NCBI GenBank assembly: GCA_019510435.1
Contig: JAEKKJ010000023.1
Span: 30,988 to 94,987 of the forward strand
From: Caulobacterales bacterium
Lineage (GTDB): Bacteria; Pseudomonadota; Alphaproteobacteria; Caulobacterales; Caulobacteraceae
Length of the DNA: 64,000 nt
Direction of reading: 5' to 3'
Shown: positions 44,911 through 54,053 of the stretch, one piece after another
How positions within the stretch are numbered: position 1 is the first letter of the stretch
Layout: each line of letters begins with the position of its first letter
Program-made: the position numbers and the translations under genes
The notes under the pieces: model-generated
Told to the model about the DNA's origin: nothing
The model's input: only the letters and a program-made list of their open reading frames with translations
The model's database searches: none

Positions 44911-45453
44911 CTAGAGGAAGGTCCAGCGGCTGGCCCGCACCCGCAGATTGTTCTGCACGTTGCGCACGCCCTCGATGTCGGCGATGTCCTCGATGCGGCG
45001 CTTGTCGGCCTTGTGCCGCACGGTCCCGTTCAGGGTGACTTCCCCGTCCCGGACATCGACGTCCACGTTGCGGGTGTCGAGCCGGCGCTCGTGGTCCAGG
45101 CGCTCCATGATCACCGCCCAGAGGACCCGGTCCGACGGCCCATCGCGCCGGGCGCGGCGGCGCTCGGGCCCGTAGTCCCACTGGCCGGGCCGCTCCGCCG
45201 GTCCGGGGCCGTAGCCGGGCGAGCGCCCATCGTCGAACAGGGGGTAGCCGGTCCGCGTGCGCGGGTCGTAGCCGTAGAGCGTGGAGTAGTCGGCCTGGCC
45301 GTAGTCCTCCAGGTCGCGCTCGCCGTAACGATCGCGGCCGCGGTCGTCGTAGGTTCCGCGGTCGGCATAGGTTTCCCGGTCTGGATAGCGCTCAGGCTCG
45401 CGCAGGCGCCAGCGGCGCTCCGCCTCGAGGTCCCGCCAATCTTCGCGCGGCAT
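44911..45453 (-). CDS. BON-domain protein
   Basis: A 180-residue protein. The first ~110 residues are Arg/Asp/Tyr-rich and probably disordered (YPDRETYADRGTYDDRG). The C terminus is one BON domain: VIMERLDHERRLDTRNVDV, GEVTLNGTVRHKADKRR and IEGVRNVQNNLRV. BON domains bind membranes or act in envelope stress. No signal peptide is seen. ATG at 45453 has AAGGAGG upstream. Confidence 0.88.
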   Translation of the reverse strand: MPREDWRDLEAERRWRLREPERYPDRETYADRGTYDDRGRDRYGERDLEDYGQADYSTLYGYDPRTRTGYPLFDDGRSPGYGPGPAERPGQWDYGPERRRARRDGPSDRVLWAVIMERLDHERRLDTRNVDVDVRDGEVTLNGTVRHKADKRRIEDIADIEGVRNVQNNLRVRASRWTFL

Positions 45454-45526
45454 GGCCGCCTCCTTGAATTGGACATGAAGCTCCGGGCAAAACCTGCGCC
45501 TTGCACTTCGGTTCCAGGCGCCGACC

Positions 45527-46588
45527 ATGGCGGCGGCCCGACTCGAGGAAAGCCCGCCCTTGCCCACCCGCGACCCCGACGCCCGCGCCGCCCCGGTCGA
45601 AGAGGTCGAGGAAGAGTTCGCGGCCGCGCTGCCGCAGACGCAAGGCTCGCGTTTCTTCCCGATGATCCGCCAGCACATCTGGCATCTGGTGGCCGTTCTG
45701 CTGCTGGGGGCGGCCGTCTACATCCTGTGGCGCGAGTTCCACCAGCTGGAGCCGGGCCAGATCGCCGACGCCATCTCCGCCTGGGGCTGGCGCGCCATCG
45801 CCGGGGCCATCGGGCTCTCGGCCTGCAGCTTCATCCTGATGGGCATCGTCGAATGGATGGGCCTGCGCTGGTCGGGCGCGAAGATCTCCGTGCCCTCGGC
45901 CCTGGCTGGCTCGTTCATCGCCAGCGCCATCGCCCACACCCTTGGGGCCAACCTGATCGTCTCCGGCGCCGTGCGGGCCCGCTACTACGCCAAGCACGGG
46001 ATCACCCTGCGCCAGGTGGCCGCCACCACCCTGTTCGACGGCTTCTCGTTCACCGTCGGGCTCTCCACCCTCGCTGGCCTGTCGCTCCTGCTCGCCGGCA
46101 GCCACGACATCGCCGCCGGCAGCCGCATCGCCAATCCGGTAGCGGACGGGGTGGGCGTCCTGCTGCTCGCCGGCGTGGCCACCTACGTCACGTTATGCGC
46201 CACCCTGCGCCGCCCGCTCAGCGGCTTCGGCCACAGCATCCGCCTGCCCTCCTGGCGCGTGGCCCTGGCGCAGATGGGGCTGGGCGCGCTGGACAATGCC
46301 GTGGCGGCGTCGATCATCTGGACGCTGCTGCCGCCCAAATCGATCGCGTTCTTCGCCTTCGTTGGCGGCTACGCACCATCTGTGGTGGTGGGCCTGATCA
46401 GCCACGTGCCCGGCGGCGTGGGCGTGTTCGAGGGCTCGCTCTCGACCCTGGTGAAAGGCATCCCGCCGGCCGCCCTGGCTGCCGCCTTCCTCGGCTATCG
46501 CCTGTTTTTCTTCCTGCTGCCCCTGGCCCTGGCCAGCCTCGCCCTGGCCCTTGACACCCTGCACGAGCGGACGCGCAGCCGGGCCTGA
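45527..46588 (+). CDS. YbhN / UPF0104 family membrane protein
   Basis: A 353-residue protein with an N-terminal cytoplasmic tail of about 45 residues and about eight membrane segments. Family-like segments are GSFIASAIAHTLGANLIVSG, ARYYAKHGITLRQVAATTLFD and LISHVPGGVGVFEGS. It is related to the flippase part of lysylphosphatidylglycerol synthases (MprF) without the synthase domain, so lipid movement is likely. It lies beside a divergent BON-domain gene. Confidence 0.88.
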   Translation: MAAARLEESPPLPTRDPDARAAPVEEVEEEFAAALPQTQGSRFFPMIRQHIWHLVAVLLLGAAVYILWREFHQLEPGQIADAISAWGWRAIAGAIGLSACSFILMGIVEWMGLRWSGAKISVPSALAGSFIASAIAHTLGANLIVSGAVRARYYAKHGITLRQVAATTLFDGFSFTVGLSTLAGLSLLLAGSHDIAAGSRIANPVADGVGVLLLAGVATYVTLCATLRRPLSGFGHSIRLPSWRVALAQMGLGALDNAVAASIIWTLLPPKSIAFFAFVGGYAPSVVVGLISHVPGGVGVFEGSLSTLVKGIPPAALAAAFLGYRLFFFLLPLALASLALALDTLHERTRSRA

Positions 46589-46760
46589 ACCGGGACCTGA
46601 AAGCCGGCTCAAAAGATTTTCGAAAAAAATTCTACTGCTGGATGCATCCGCCTGCATCCGGGCGCCTCCGCGGTCCGTACCTCCCCTGTCCGCCCATTCC
46701 CGTTGGGTCGGACGAACAATCGCGGCGGCGGCCCTGTTCCCCGACAACCGCCACCGTAAC

Positions 46761-46795
46761 GCCCCGGCTCCCGCCTCCCGTCGCGGAGCCGGGGC
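46761..46795. other. GC-rich hairpin in the leader of a HAD gene
   Basis: GCCCCGGCTCC (46761-46771) pairs perfectly with GGAGCCGGGGC (46785-46795) across a 13-nt loop, about 45 bp before the HAD start. The same 250-bp gap holds an A/T-rich patch at about 46607-46632, unusual in this GC-rich sequence and possibly a promoter. Confidence 0.5.
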
Positions 46796-46838
46796 GACCC
46801 ATTTCCAGCCCTTCGCAAGACCGCTACGGATGGCGCCC

Positions 46839-47684
46839 ATGAGCCGTCCACTCGCGAGCCCTCCCCTCGCCGTCTTCGCCTATGATTTCGACGGCACCCT
46901 CGCGCCCGGCAACATGCAGGAGCACGCCTTCATCCCGGACGAGCTGGGCATGGCGCATGCGGACTTCTGGGCCGAGGCCGGCCGCCTGGCCCAGGCCCAG
47001 CGCGGCGACACCATCCTGGCCTACATGCACCTGATGCTCGAGAAGGCCCGCGAGAGGGGCCTGGAGCTCACCCTCGACAGCTGGCGGCGGCGTGGCGCGA
47101 GCCTGCGGCTATTTCCTGGGGTCGAGGACTGGTTCGCGCGTCAGAACGGCCGCGCCGCTGCGCTCGGGCTGGACCTGCGCCATTTCATCATCTCGTCCGG
47201 CAACCGCGAGCTGATCGAGGGCTCGCCCATCGCCCCCTGGTTCGAACGCGTCTACGCCTCCGCCTTCATGTTCAACGCCGCCGGCGAGGCGATCGGGCCG
47301 GCCCTGGCGATCAATTACACGGGAAAGACCCAGTACCTGTTCCGCATCAACAAATGGACGCTGAACGAATGGGACCACGAGGCGATCAACGCGGTCCAGG
47401 CCGACCGCGACCGCGCCGTCCCCTTCGACCGCATCGCCTTCTTCGGCGACGGCCTGACCGACATCCCGGTGATGCGGGTGATGACCGACCACGGCGGCCA
47501 CCCGGTGGCGGTCTACGACCCGGAGACCCCGATCACCGAGGCCGCGGCCGCCCGCCTTCTGCGCGACGGCCGCGCCCGCCTCGCCGCCGGCGGTGACTAC
47601 CGCGAAGGTTCTGAACTCGACGCCTTGGCGGCCGAGCTCCTGCAGACCATGGCCCGCGGGGTCAGCGCCGAGCTGTTCGCTTAG
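46839..47684 (+). CDS. HAD superfamily hydrolase
   Basis: A 281-residue phosphatase-like protein. The nucleophile motif is FAYDFDGTLAPGN, Ser in FIISSGNRELIEGS is motif II, and FFGDGLTDIPVMRV is the acidic motif IV. The cap lies between (about residues 30-120). The substrate is unknown. Two in-frame ATGs at 46830 and 46839 are possible; the second has GGATGG at suitable spacing. Confidence 0.85.
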   Translation: MSRPLASPPLAVFAYDFDGTLAPGNMQEHAFIPDELGMAHADFWAEAGRLAQAQRGDTILAYMHLMLEKARERGLELTLDSWRRRGASLRLFPGVEDWFARQNGRAAALGLDLRHFIISSGNRELIEGSPIAPWFERVYASAFMFNAAGEAIGPALAINYTGKTQYLFRINKWTLNEWDHEAINAVQADRDRAVPFDRIAFFGDGLTDIPVMRVMTDHGGHPVAVYDPETPITEAAAARLLRDGRARLAAGGDYREGSELDALAAELLQTMARGVSAELFA

Positions 47685-47694
47685 AGCCGGTCGC

Positions 47695-49140
47695 CTACCG
47701 CTCCTCGTAGAGCCGCCGCAGCACCGTCGAGGACAGTGCGGGCAGGTCCTCCGAGATCAGGCCGGGACCGTGCAGCTCCGCCGCCTCCGCATGGATCCAG
47801 GCGCCGGCGCAGGCGGCCTCGAAGCTGTCCATCCCCTGGGCGATCAGTCCGCCGATGAACCCAGCGAGCACGTCGCCCGAGCCGGCCGTCGCCAGCCAGG
47901 GGGAGCCATTGAGGTTGGCCGCGCAGCGCCCGTCCGGGGCGGCGATCACCGTATCGGCGCCCTTCAGCAACACCACCGCCCCCGCTTTCTCCGCCGCCCG
48001 CCGCGCCGCGGTGATCCGCTCGGGCGCGGCCTTCAGCACGCCGGCGAACAGGCGCTCGAACTCGCCGGGATGCGGGGTCAGGACATCGTCGCGGTCCAGC
48101 ACCGAGAACAGCTCCTCCGGGTCGTCGCGGAAGACGGTGATGGCGTCGGCGTCGATCACCAGGGCCGCGCCGGTGCGCGCCAGGGCCAGGACGTTCAAGA
48201 GCGTGGTCTCGGTGACGCCGGCGGCCGGGCCGATCACCGCCGCGTCGGCCGCGTCGGCGCCCTGCTCCAGCTCCAGGTCGGTGTCGAAGGGTTTCAGCAT
48301 CACCGCCTCGAGGTGGGCGGCGTTGGAGGCCAGGGCCTCGGGCGGCGAATAGATCGTCACCAGGCCCGCCCCGATGCGCAGGCCCGCCCGCGCCGCCAGC
48401 CGCGCCGCGCCGGTGTTCCAGGCCTCGCCGCTCACCACGATCAGCCGGCCGCGGGCGTGCTTGTGCGAGGCGGCGGTGGGCCAGGGAAAGCGCGGCAGCC
48501 ACAGCTCCGGCCCGTTCTCCACCAGCTTGGATGGCGTCTCGCCGAGGCCGATGTCGGCCACGATCACCTCGCCACAGAGGGTGCGGCCGGGCTCCAGCAC
48601 GTGACCGGGCTTGCGGGCGTGGAAGGTCACGGTCAGCCCCGCGCAAACCGCAGGCCCCCTGGGCTCGCCGGTATCGCCGGGCACGCCGCTGGGCACGTCC
48701 ACCGCCACCACGGTCTCCGGCCGCTTGGCCAGCAGCGTCGCGGCCTGGGCCGCCGCGCCGTCCAAGGGCCGGGCCAGCCCCGCGCCGAACAGGGCGTCGA
48801 TGGCCAGCTCGCCGCCCAGGGTTCCGTTCAGTGGCCGGGTCTCGCCATCCCAGCGCGCCGCGGCCGCCTGGGCGTCCTGGGTGGCCGGCTCGCCCAGCGC
48901 GCGCACCTCAACGGGCCAGCCGCGCGCCCTCAGCAGCCGGGCGGCCACATAGCCGTCGCCGCCGTTGTTGCCGGGACCGCAGAGCACCACGGTGGGCTGC
49001 GGCCGGAATCGCCCCAGCACCGCCTCGGCCACCGCCTGGCCGGCGCGCTCCATCAACTCGACGCCGGGCGTCCCCGCGGCGATCGCGGCGCGGTCGGCGG
49101 CGCCCATTTCGGCGACGGTGAGGATCGGTCGCGCGGTCAC
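47695..49140 (-). CDS. nnr: bifunctional NAD(P)HX epimerase / ADP-dependent dehydratase
   Basis: A 481-residue fusion that repairs hydrated NADH and NADPH. The N-terminal epimerase domain (about 1-210) has LMERAGQAVAEA, VVLCGPGNNGGDGYVAARLL and AIDALFGAGLARPL. The C-terminal ribokinase-like dehydratase (about 220-480) has DVLTPHPGEFERLF, VVLLKGADTVIAAPDG and WLATAGSGDVLAGFIGGLIAQG. The arrangement is the standard bacterial one. It converges with the HAD gene. Confidence 0.96.
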   Translation of the reverse strand: MTARPILTVAEMGAADRAAIAAGTPGVELMERAGQAVAEAVLGRFRPQPTVVLCGPGNNGGDGYVAARLLRARGWPVEVRALGEPATQDAQAAAARWDGETRPLNGTLGGELAIDALFGAGLARPLDGAAAQAATLLAKRPETVVAVDVPSGVPGDTGEPRGPAVCAGLTVTFHARKPGHVLEPGRTLCGEVIVADIGLGETPSKLVENGPELWLPRFPWPTAASHKHARGRLIVVSGEAWNTGAARLAARAGLRIGAGLVTIYSPPEALASNAAHLEAVMLKPFDTDLELEQGADAADAAVIGPAAGVTETTLLNVLALARTGAALVIDADAITVFRDDPEELFSVLDRDDVLTPHPGEFERLFAGVLKAAPERITAARRAAEKAGAVVLLKGADTVIAAPDGRCAANLNGSPWLATAGSGDVLAGFIGGLIAQGMDSFEAACAGAWIHAEAAELHGPGLISEDLPALSSTVLRRLYEER

Positions 49141-49211
49141 GGAATTCCTGCTGGCGTTGAGGTTGGGGCTGGCTATCCGGCGGACGAGTCGAGGCTTATA
49201 TAGCGAAGCGC

Positions 49212-49433
49212 ATGACGACGAGTGGCTTCATGACCGGCCGGCCCCGGCGACGGGGAGAGCCCCCCCAGGCGCGGGCGCTCCGCATCGCGCGCGAGCGGGA
49301 ACAGCTCGACGCCGCGCGCGAGGAAATCCGCCAAGGCAAATGCATGTCGGGTCCCGTCCTCGATGCCTGGCTCGATGAATTTGCCGATCCTGGCGCGGAC
49401 CAGGGCGAAGTCCCGGCCGCCAAGCGGAAATAG
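49212..49433 (+). CDS. putative antitoxin of a ParDE-like pair
   Basis: A 73-residue protein with a basic start (TGRPRRRGEPPQARALRIARE) and an acidic C terminus (VLDAWLDEFADPGADQGEV), the usual split between DNA-binding and toxin-binding ends. It does not closely match ParD, CopG or PHD by eye, so the role is inferred mainly from the ParE-like gene 12 bp downstream in the same frame. An alternative start at the second ATG (49230) is possible. Confidence 0.65.
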   Translation: MTTSGFMTGRPRRRGEPPQARALRIAREREQLDAAREEIRQGKCMSGPVLDAWLDEFADPGADQGEVPAAKRK

Positions 49434-49445
49434 CCCGGACACCGC

Positions 49446-49754
49446 TTGCAGCGCCACCTGACTCTGTCGGACGCGGCCAGAGCCGATCTGGAAAGCGCGC
49501 GGCGATGGCTGCGGCAACCCGGCGCGGGCCCGAGGGCCGCAGCACGCCTGGCGACCATCCGTGACGCGGTGCGCGACCTGCGCCAACATCCCTGCCGTTG
49601 GCCGGTCGGCGACCACCCGGGCGTCCGAGAGCGAACGGTGGGCGGCTACCGCATCGCCTATGAGGTCAGGCCTGATACGGGGCGCGATGCGACGGCCGGG
49701 GACGTCGACGTGCTGCGGGTGTTCGCGCCACGCCAAGACCGCAGCGATCTCTAG
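49446..49754 (+). CDS. ParE/RelE-superfamily toxin-like protein
   Basis: A 102-residue protein with the ParE/RelE fold: LSDAARADLESARRWLRQPG helix, AARLATIRDAVRDLRQHP helix, then the strands ERTVGGYRIAYEVRP and VDVLRVFAPRQ. ParE toxins block DNA gyrase. The start is TTG at 49446 as no ATG or GTG lies in the short gap after the antitoxin. The stop overlaps that of the convergent phosphatase gene (CTAG). Confidence 0.8.
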   Translation: MQRHLTLSDAARADLESARRWLRQPGAGPRAAARLATIRDAVRDLRQHPCRWPVGDHPGVRERTVGGYRIAYEVRPDTGRDATAGDVDVLRVFAPRQDRSDL

Positions 49755-50320
49755 AGCACCTGGGTTGCGGCCTCGGCGCCCTTCTCCACCAGCTTCAGGG
49801 TCGCGCCGTCGGTTTCCAGCACGGTGATCGAGGCGTGGTCGGGGCGGAAGGCCAGCACCTGGTCGACGCCGGTCAGCTTCGAGACGACGGCGTTGATCGC
49901 CACATAGTGCGAGAACACCGCCGTCCCGCCGCGGCCCAGCAACGAGCGGCAGATGTCGCCGCGCCAGGCGTCGTAGTCCACGTCGCCCTGGATCGCGCCC
50001 CAGGTCCCCTGGAACGCCTCGCGCAGCCACGCCGGCCGGTCCCCCGCGCTCAGTCCCGCCGGGGTGGGGATCTCGCCGACGATCGGGTCGATTTCCGGCG
50101 CCAGCCCGAGCGCCTGAGCCGTCGGCATCGCCGTCTCGCGGCAGCGGCGCAGGGGCGAACTCACCACCAGGCGGGGGCGCGCCGCGCCCACCTGGCCCAA
50201 CAGCCAGTCGCGCGCGGCCTCGGCCTGCGCCTGCCCCTGGGCGTCGAGCCCCGGGTCGTCGTCATGGCCGCCCCAGGTGGCCGACGGCCGCCCATGGCGG
50301 ATCAGATACAGGCGCTCCAT
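49751..50320 (-). CDS. histidine phosphatase (phosphoglycerate-mutase-like) family protein
   Basis: A 189-residue enzyme. The phosphorylated His is in LYLIRHGRPSATWGG, a conserved Arg is in VVSSPLRRCRETA, and the second His is in TAVFSHYVAINAV. The family includes phosphoglycerate mutases and broad phosphatases, so the substrate is open. It starts 2 nt after the stop of the thiolase-like gene, suggesting co-transcription. Confidence 0.9.
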   Translation of the reverse strand: MERLYLIRHGRPSATWGGHDDDPGLDAQGQAQAEAARDWLLGQVGAARPRLVVSSPLRRCRETAMPTAQALGLAPEIDPIVGEIPTPAGLSAGDRPAWLREAFQGTWGAIQGDVDYDAWRGDICRSLLGRGGTAVFSHYVAINAVVSKLTGVDQVLAFRPDHASITVLETDGATLKLVEKGAEAATQVL

Positions 50321-50322
50321 GC

Positions 50323-51864
50323 TCAGGCCGGCGTGAAGACGTTGAGGCCGCCCTCGCCCTGGCTCACCAGGCCCGGTCGGCCCACCTGCTCGCGGGTCTC
50401 CAGCTCGGCCAGCACCTGCGGGTCGCTGGGCGTGTTGGCCACGAAGCGGCGGCCGGCGGCGTCGCGGCCGACGATGATCGACATGAACGGCCCCTCGCGC
50501 TTGTGGATGACGGTGTAGGTCTCGATGGTGGCCGGACCCGACGGCTGCTCCACGATCTCCGGGTGCGGCAGGGCGTCGATCTCGCGCTGGAGCACCGCCG
50601 TGTTCTCCCGCTGGAACGGCGCCTTGGGCGGGGTCGCCGAGTAGACCCCCGTCGACTGCTTGGTCAGGTACCAGCCGTTGCCGGTGATCAGGCCGAAGGC
50701 GTCCTTCTTCGCCCGCAGCTTGGCCAGCATCGCCGCCACCGAGTGCATGACGTAGTTGTTGCCCGGCCCGCCCGCGTACGGCAGCCCGCCGGTGACCGTC
50801 AGGCCCCGCGGGTCGTCCAGCGACAGGCCCAGTTCCTCGGCCCCCACCTCCACCGCCACGGGGAAGCAGGAGTAGAGGTCGATGTAGTCCATCCGGTCCA
50901 GGCCGACGCCCGCCATCTCCAGGGCGCGCTTGCCGGTGAGCCGCATGGCCGGGCTGGAGTGGAAGTTCTGGCGGTCGATGGGATGCCAGAGGTCGGCCGC
51001 GTCGCCGCAGCCATGCAGATAGACCCACTGGCTCTCGGGCACGCCCAGCTCGCGCGCCTTGGCCACGCTGGCCACCAGCACGCCGGCCGACTGGTCCACC
51101 TCCATGATGGCGTTCAGCAGCTTCGGATACGGAAAGCCGATCATCCGGTTCTTGTCGGTGACGGTGACCAGTTCCTCGGGCGTGCGCGGGGTCTGGAACC
51201 AGGCCTCCGGATTGTGCTGCGCAACCTGCGAGAAGCCCGCGAACAGCCGGCCCATACGCTCTGCGTGCGCCTCCAGCGAGCGGCCGTCGCGGGCGCGCAC
51301 GGCGTTCTCGAACAGCGGATAGATGTTGATCGGCCGGTCCAGGCCGTGGCGCTGCTCGTACTCGGTCGTGCCGCGGCGCGAGTCGCCGATGCGGGCCGGC
51401 GGGTCCAGGCTCTCGTCCTCGGCGGCCTTCCAGTCGTCGAACGACAGGCCCTTGCCGGCCCGCTTCATGGCCGAGCCCAGGAACTCGCAGCCGACGGTGA
51501 GGCCCAGCTCGGTCTCGCCGCGCGCGATCCGCTCGGCCAGGGTGTTGATCAGGTACTGGGGCGTGTTGCCGCCCATCTCGGAATAGACGCTCCAGCGCGG
51601 CGCCGCGCCCAGCATCCCGGCCAGCTGCGCCGGCGGGTTGGTGGAGTGGGGAATGCCGCCGCGCCGCGAGCCCGGCGCGTCGATGGTGAAGCCCACCACC
51701 GCCAGGGTGTCGATCGCCGCCAGCCCTGCGGCGCCCAGCCCGGCATCAGCCGCCGCTCGTTCCGCCGCAATCTTCAGCAGCGTGGTCGGCGACGGCGAGG
51801 TCGCCGGATCGCCCCGGTATGTGAATTGGCCCGCTCCAATGAGAACCGGGGTGCGATCGTCCAT
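50323..51864 (-). CDS. thiolase-like acetyl-CoA acetyltransferase family protein
   Basis: A 513-residue protein of the thiolase superfamily (non-decarboxylating, SCP-x-like). It begins MDDRTPVLIGAGQFTYRGDP, includes the substrate-loop region VYLHGCGDAADLWHPIDRQ, and has YIDLYSCFPVAVEVGAEELG and GLPYAGGPGNNYVMHS where thiolases carry active-site residues. A C-terminal ~120-residue extension looks like an OB/DUF35-like domain (IETYTVIHKREGPFMSIIVGRD). It may act on CoA esters of larger compounds. Confidence 0.86.
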   Translation of the reverse strand: MDDRTPVLIGAGQFTYRGDPATSPSPTTLLKIAAERAAADAGLGAAGLAAIDTLAVVGFTIDAPGSRRGGIPHSTNPPAQLAGMLGAAPRWSVYSEMGGNTPQYLINTLAERIARGETELGLTVGCEFLGSAMKRAGKGLSFDDWKAAEDESLDPPARIGDSRRGTTEYEQRHGLDRPINIYPLFENAVRARDGRSLEAHAERMGRLFAGFSQVAQHNPEAWFQTPRTPEELVTVTDKNRMIGFPYPKLLNAIMEVDQSAGVLVASVAKARELGVPESQWVYLHGCGDAADLWHPIDRQNFHSSPAMRLTGKRALEMAGVGLDRMDYIDLYSCFPVAVEVGAEELGLSLDDPRGLTVTGGLPYAGGPGNNYVMHSVAAMLAKLRAKKDAFGLITGNGWYLTKQSTGVYSATPPKAPFQRENTAVLQREIDALPHPEIVEQPSGPATIETYTVIHKREGPFMSIIVGRDAAGRRFVANTPSDPQVLAELETREQVGRPGLVSQGEGGLNVFTPA

Positions 51865-51960
51865 GCTTAGGCCGCCTCCGACACTGTCCGGCCCGCGATC
51901 CTAGGGTCGCATCGACCCATCACAAGGCGAATCCGGGCGTGATCGTTTTTTGATCCGATG

Positions 51961-51979
51961 GCGCCTATGCTTTAGGCGC
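51961..51979. other. inverted repeat in the glnB upstream region
   Basis: GCGCCTA (51961-51967) and TAGGCGC (51973-51979) form a 7-bp stem with a TGCTT loop, about 120 bp before glnB, just after a GATC-T6-GATC run. It could be an operator or transcript end. The rest of the 51865-52097 gap shows no gene and no well-spaced sigma-54 site. Confidence 0.4.
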
Positions 51980-52097
51980 GACCCCAGTTTCCCAGCCGGC
52001 CGCAACGGCAAGCAACCAAAGCCTGCTTGTGGCGCCGGGGGGCGACGTGCTCCGTCGCCCCCGAACCGTTGGGGCGCCCGCGTCGCGTAACAGGCAC

Positions 52098-52436
52098 ATG
52101 AAAAAGATCGAAGCCGTCATCAAGCCGTTCAAGCTGGACGAGGTGAAGGAGGCCCTGCAGGAGCTGGGCGTCCAGGGCATGACCGTCATCGAGGCCAAGG
52201 GCTACGGCCGCCAGAAGGGCCAGACCGAGCTCTACCGCGGGGCCGAGTACGTCGTGGACTTCCTGCCCAAGATCAAGATCGAGGTGGTCATCGCCGACGA
52301 CCAGCTCGACCGCGTGATCGAGGCCATCACCGGCGCGGCCAAGACCGGCCGCATCGGCGACGGCAAGATCTTCATTTCCGAGGTGATCGACGTCGTGCGC
52401 ATCCGCACGGGCGAAACCGGCTCGGTCGCCATCTGA
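52098..52436 (+). CDS. glnB: nitrogen regulatory protein P-II
   Basis: A 112-residue P-II signal protein that senses 2-oxoglutarate and ATP/ADP and controls glutamine synthetase and NtrB. The uridylylation Tyr51 is in GAEYVVDFLPKIK, the T-loop is GYGRQKGQTELYRG, and the C-terminal signature is TGRIGDGKIFISEV. ATG at 52098 follows an ACAGGCAC leader. It is 31 bp upstream of glnA, the classical alphaproteobacterial glnBA operon. Confidence 0.97.
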   Translation: MKKIEAVIKPFKLDEVKEALQELGVQGMTVIEAKGYGRQKGQTELYRGAEYVVDFLPKIKIEVVIADDQLDRVIEAITGAAKTGRIGDGKIFISEVIDVVRIRTGETGSVAI

Positions 52437-52467
52437 CTTTCAAGCTTCAAGAAGGGGATATCCGCAA

Positions 52468-53877
52468 ATGGCCTCAGCCAAAGACATCCAGAACCTGATC
52501 AAGGAGAAGGACGTCAAATACGTCGACGTGCGCTTCACCGACATGCGCGGGAAGATGCAGCACGTCACCTTCGACATCGACCTGGTGGACGAGGACTTCC
52601 TCACCGACGGGACCATGTTCGACGGCTCTTCGATCTCGGGCTGGAAGGCCATCAACGAGAGCGACATGAAGCTGCGGCCCGACCTGGACTCCGCGATCAT
52701 CGACCCCTTCTACCAGCAGACCACCCTGGCGCTGTTCTGCGACGTGGTGAACCCCGACACGGGCACCCCCTATGAGCGCGACCCGCGCTCGATCGCCAAG
52801 GCGGCGCTGGCCTTTGTGCAGTCGGCCGGCGTCGGCGACACGGTCTACTTCGGCCCCGAGGCCGAGTTCTTCGTGTTCGACGACGTGCAGTGGAACACCG
52901 CCCCGCACGACACCCGCTATTCCTACGACTCCACCGAGCTGCCGGTCTCGTCCGGCAAGGCGTACCCGGAAGGCAACATGGGCCACCGCCCGGGCCCGAA
53001 GGGCGGCTATTTCCCGGTGAACCCGGTGGACTCCGGCCAGGACCTGCGCGGCGAGATGCTGGCGGTGATGGGCGAGCTGGGCATGAAGCCCGAGAAGCAC
53101 CACCACGAGGTGGCCCCGGCGCAGCACGAACTCGGCCTGAAGTTCGACGAGCTGATCGTGATGGCCGACCGCCTGCAGCTCTATAAGTACGTGATCCACA
53201 ACGTGGCCCACGCCTACGGCAAGACCGCGACCTTCATGGCCAAGCCGATGTTCGCCGACAACGGCTCGGGCATGCACGTCCACCAGTCGATCTGGAAGGA
53301 CGGCAAGCCGATGTTCGCCGGCGACAAGTACGCGGGCCTGTCGCAGATGTGCCTCTGGTACATCGGCGGGATCATCAAGCACGCCAAGGCGATCAACGCC
53401 TTCTCGAACTCGACCACCAACTCCTACAAGCGCCTCGTGCCCGGTTACGAAGCCCCGGTGAAGCTGGCCTATTCGGCCCGCAACCGCTCGGCCTCCATCC
53501 GCATCCCGCACGTGGACTCCCCGAAGGGCAAGCGCATCGAGGCCCGTTTCCCGGACCCCATGGGCAACCCGTATCTGACCTTCACGGCGCTGCTGATGGC
53601 CGGCCTCGACGGCATCATCAACCGGATCGATCCGGGCGGCCCGGCCGACAAGAACCTCTACGACCTGCCGCCGCGCGAGCAGAAGAAGATCCCCGAAGTC
53701 TGCGGCTCCCTGCGCGAGGCCCTCGACAACCTCGACAGGGACCGCGCCTTCCTGAAGGCTGGCGGGGTCATGAGCGACGACTTCATCGACGCCTACATCG
53801 AGCTGAAGATGGAGGAGGTCATGCGCCTCCAGCTCCACCCGCACCCGGTGGAGTTCGACATGTACTTCAAGTGCTAG
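52468..53877 (+). CDS. glnA: type I glutamine synthetase
   Basis: A 469-residue GSI-beta enzyme making glutamine from glutamate and ammonia. Visible motifs: the beta-grasp start VDVRFTDMRGKMQH with DGSSISGW, metal ligands in FGPEAEFFVFD, the ATP region NGSGMHVHQS (preceded by KPMF), RIPHVDS and the adenylylation site NLYDLPP with its Tyr near residue 398. AAGAAGGGG precedes the ATG. A good terminator follows. Confidence 0.98.
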   Translation: MASAKDIQNLIKEKDVKYVDVRFTDMRGKMQHVTFDIDLVDEDFLTDGTMFDGSSISGWKAINESDMKLRPDLDSAIIDPFYQQTTLALFCDVVNPDTGTPYERDPRSIAKAALAFVQSAGVGDTVYFGPEAEFFVFDDVQWNTAPHDTRYSYDSTELPVSSGKAYPEGNMGHRPGPKGGYFPVNPVDSGQDLRGEMLAVMGELGMKPEKHHHEVAPAQHELGLKFDELIVMADRLQLYKYVIHNVAHAYGKTATFMAKPMFADNGSGMHVHQSIWKDGKPMFAGDKYAGLSQMCLWYIGGIIKHAKAINAFSNSTTNSYKRLVPGYEAPVKLAYSARNRSASIRIPHVDSPKGKRIEARFPDPMGNPYLTFTALLMAGLDGIINRIDPGGPADKNLYDLPPREQKKIPEVCGSLREALDNLDRDRAFLKAGGVMSDDFIDAYIELKMEEVMRLQLHPHPVEFDMYFKC

Positions 53878-53902
53878 GCATCTAGCGTTCGACGAACGAC
53901 GG

Positions 53903-53933
53903 AAGGGCCGCGGCGTAAATCCGCGGCCCTTTT
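53903..53933 (+). terminator. terminator of glnBA
   Basis: An 11-bp perfect stem AAGGGCCGCGG/CCGCGGCCCTT with a 7-nt loop is followed by TTCC; four Ts run from the stem base. It lies 26 bp past the glnA stop. Confidence 0.85.
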
Positions 53934-54053
53934 CCGTGGTGGGGCTCGCCAAAACGTCGCGTAGTCACGCCGAAGCTGCCAGCGGTAGTTGAGCGCGGCG
54001 GGCAACCCGCTCTAGATGCAGGGGAAACAACTGCTCCCAAAGGCCCGCTTCCG

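Noticed and set aside
51901..52097. Sigma-54 promoter before glnB
   Set aside because: TGGCGCCTATGCTT resembles a -24/-12 element, but the GG-to-GC spacing is too short.
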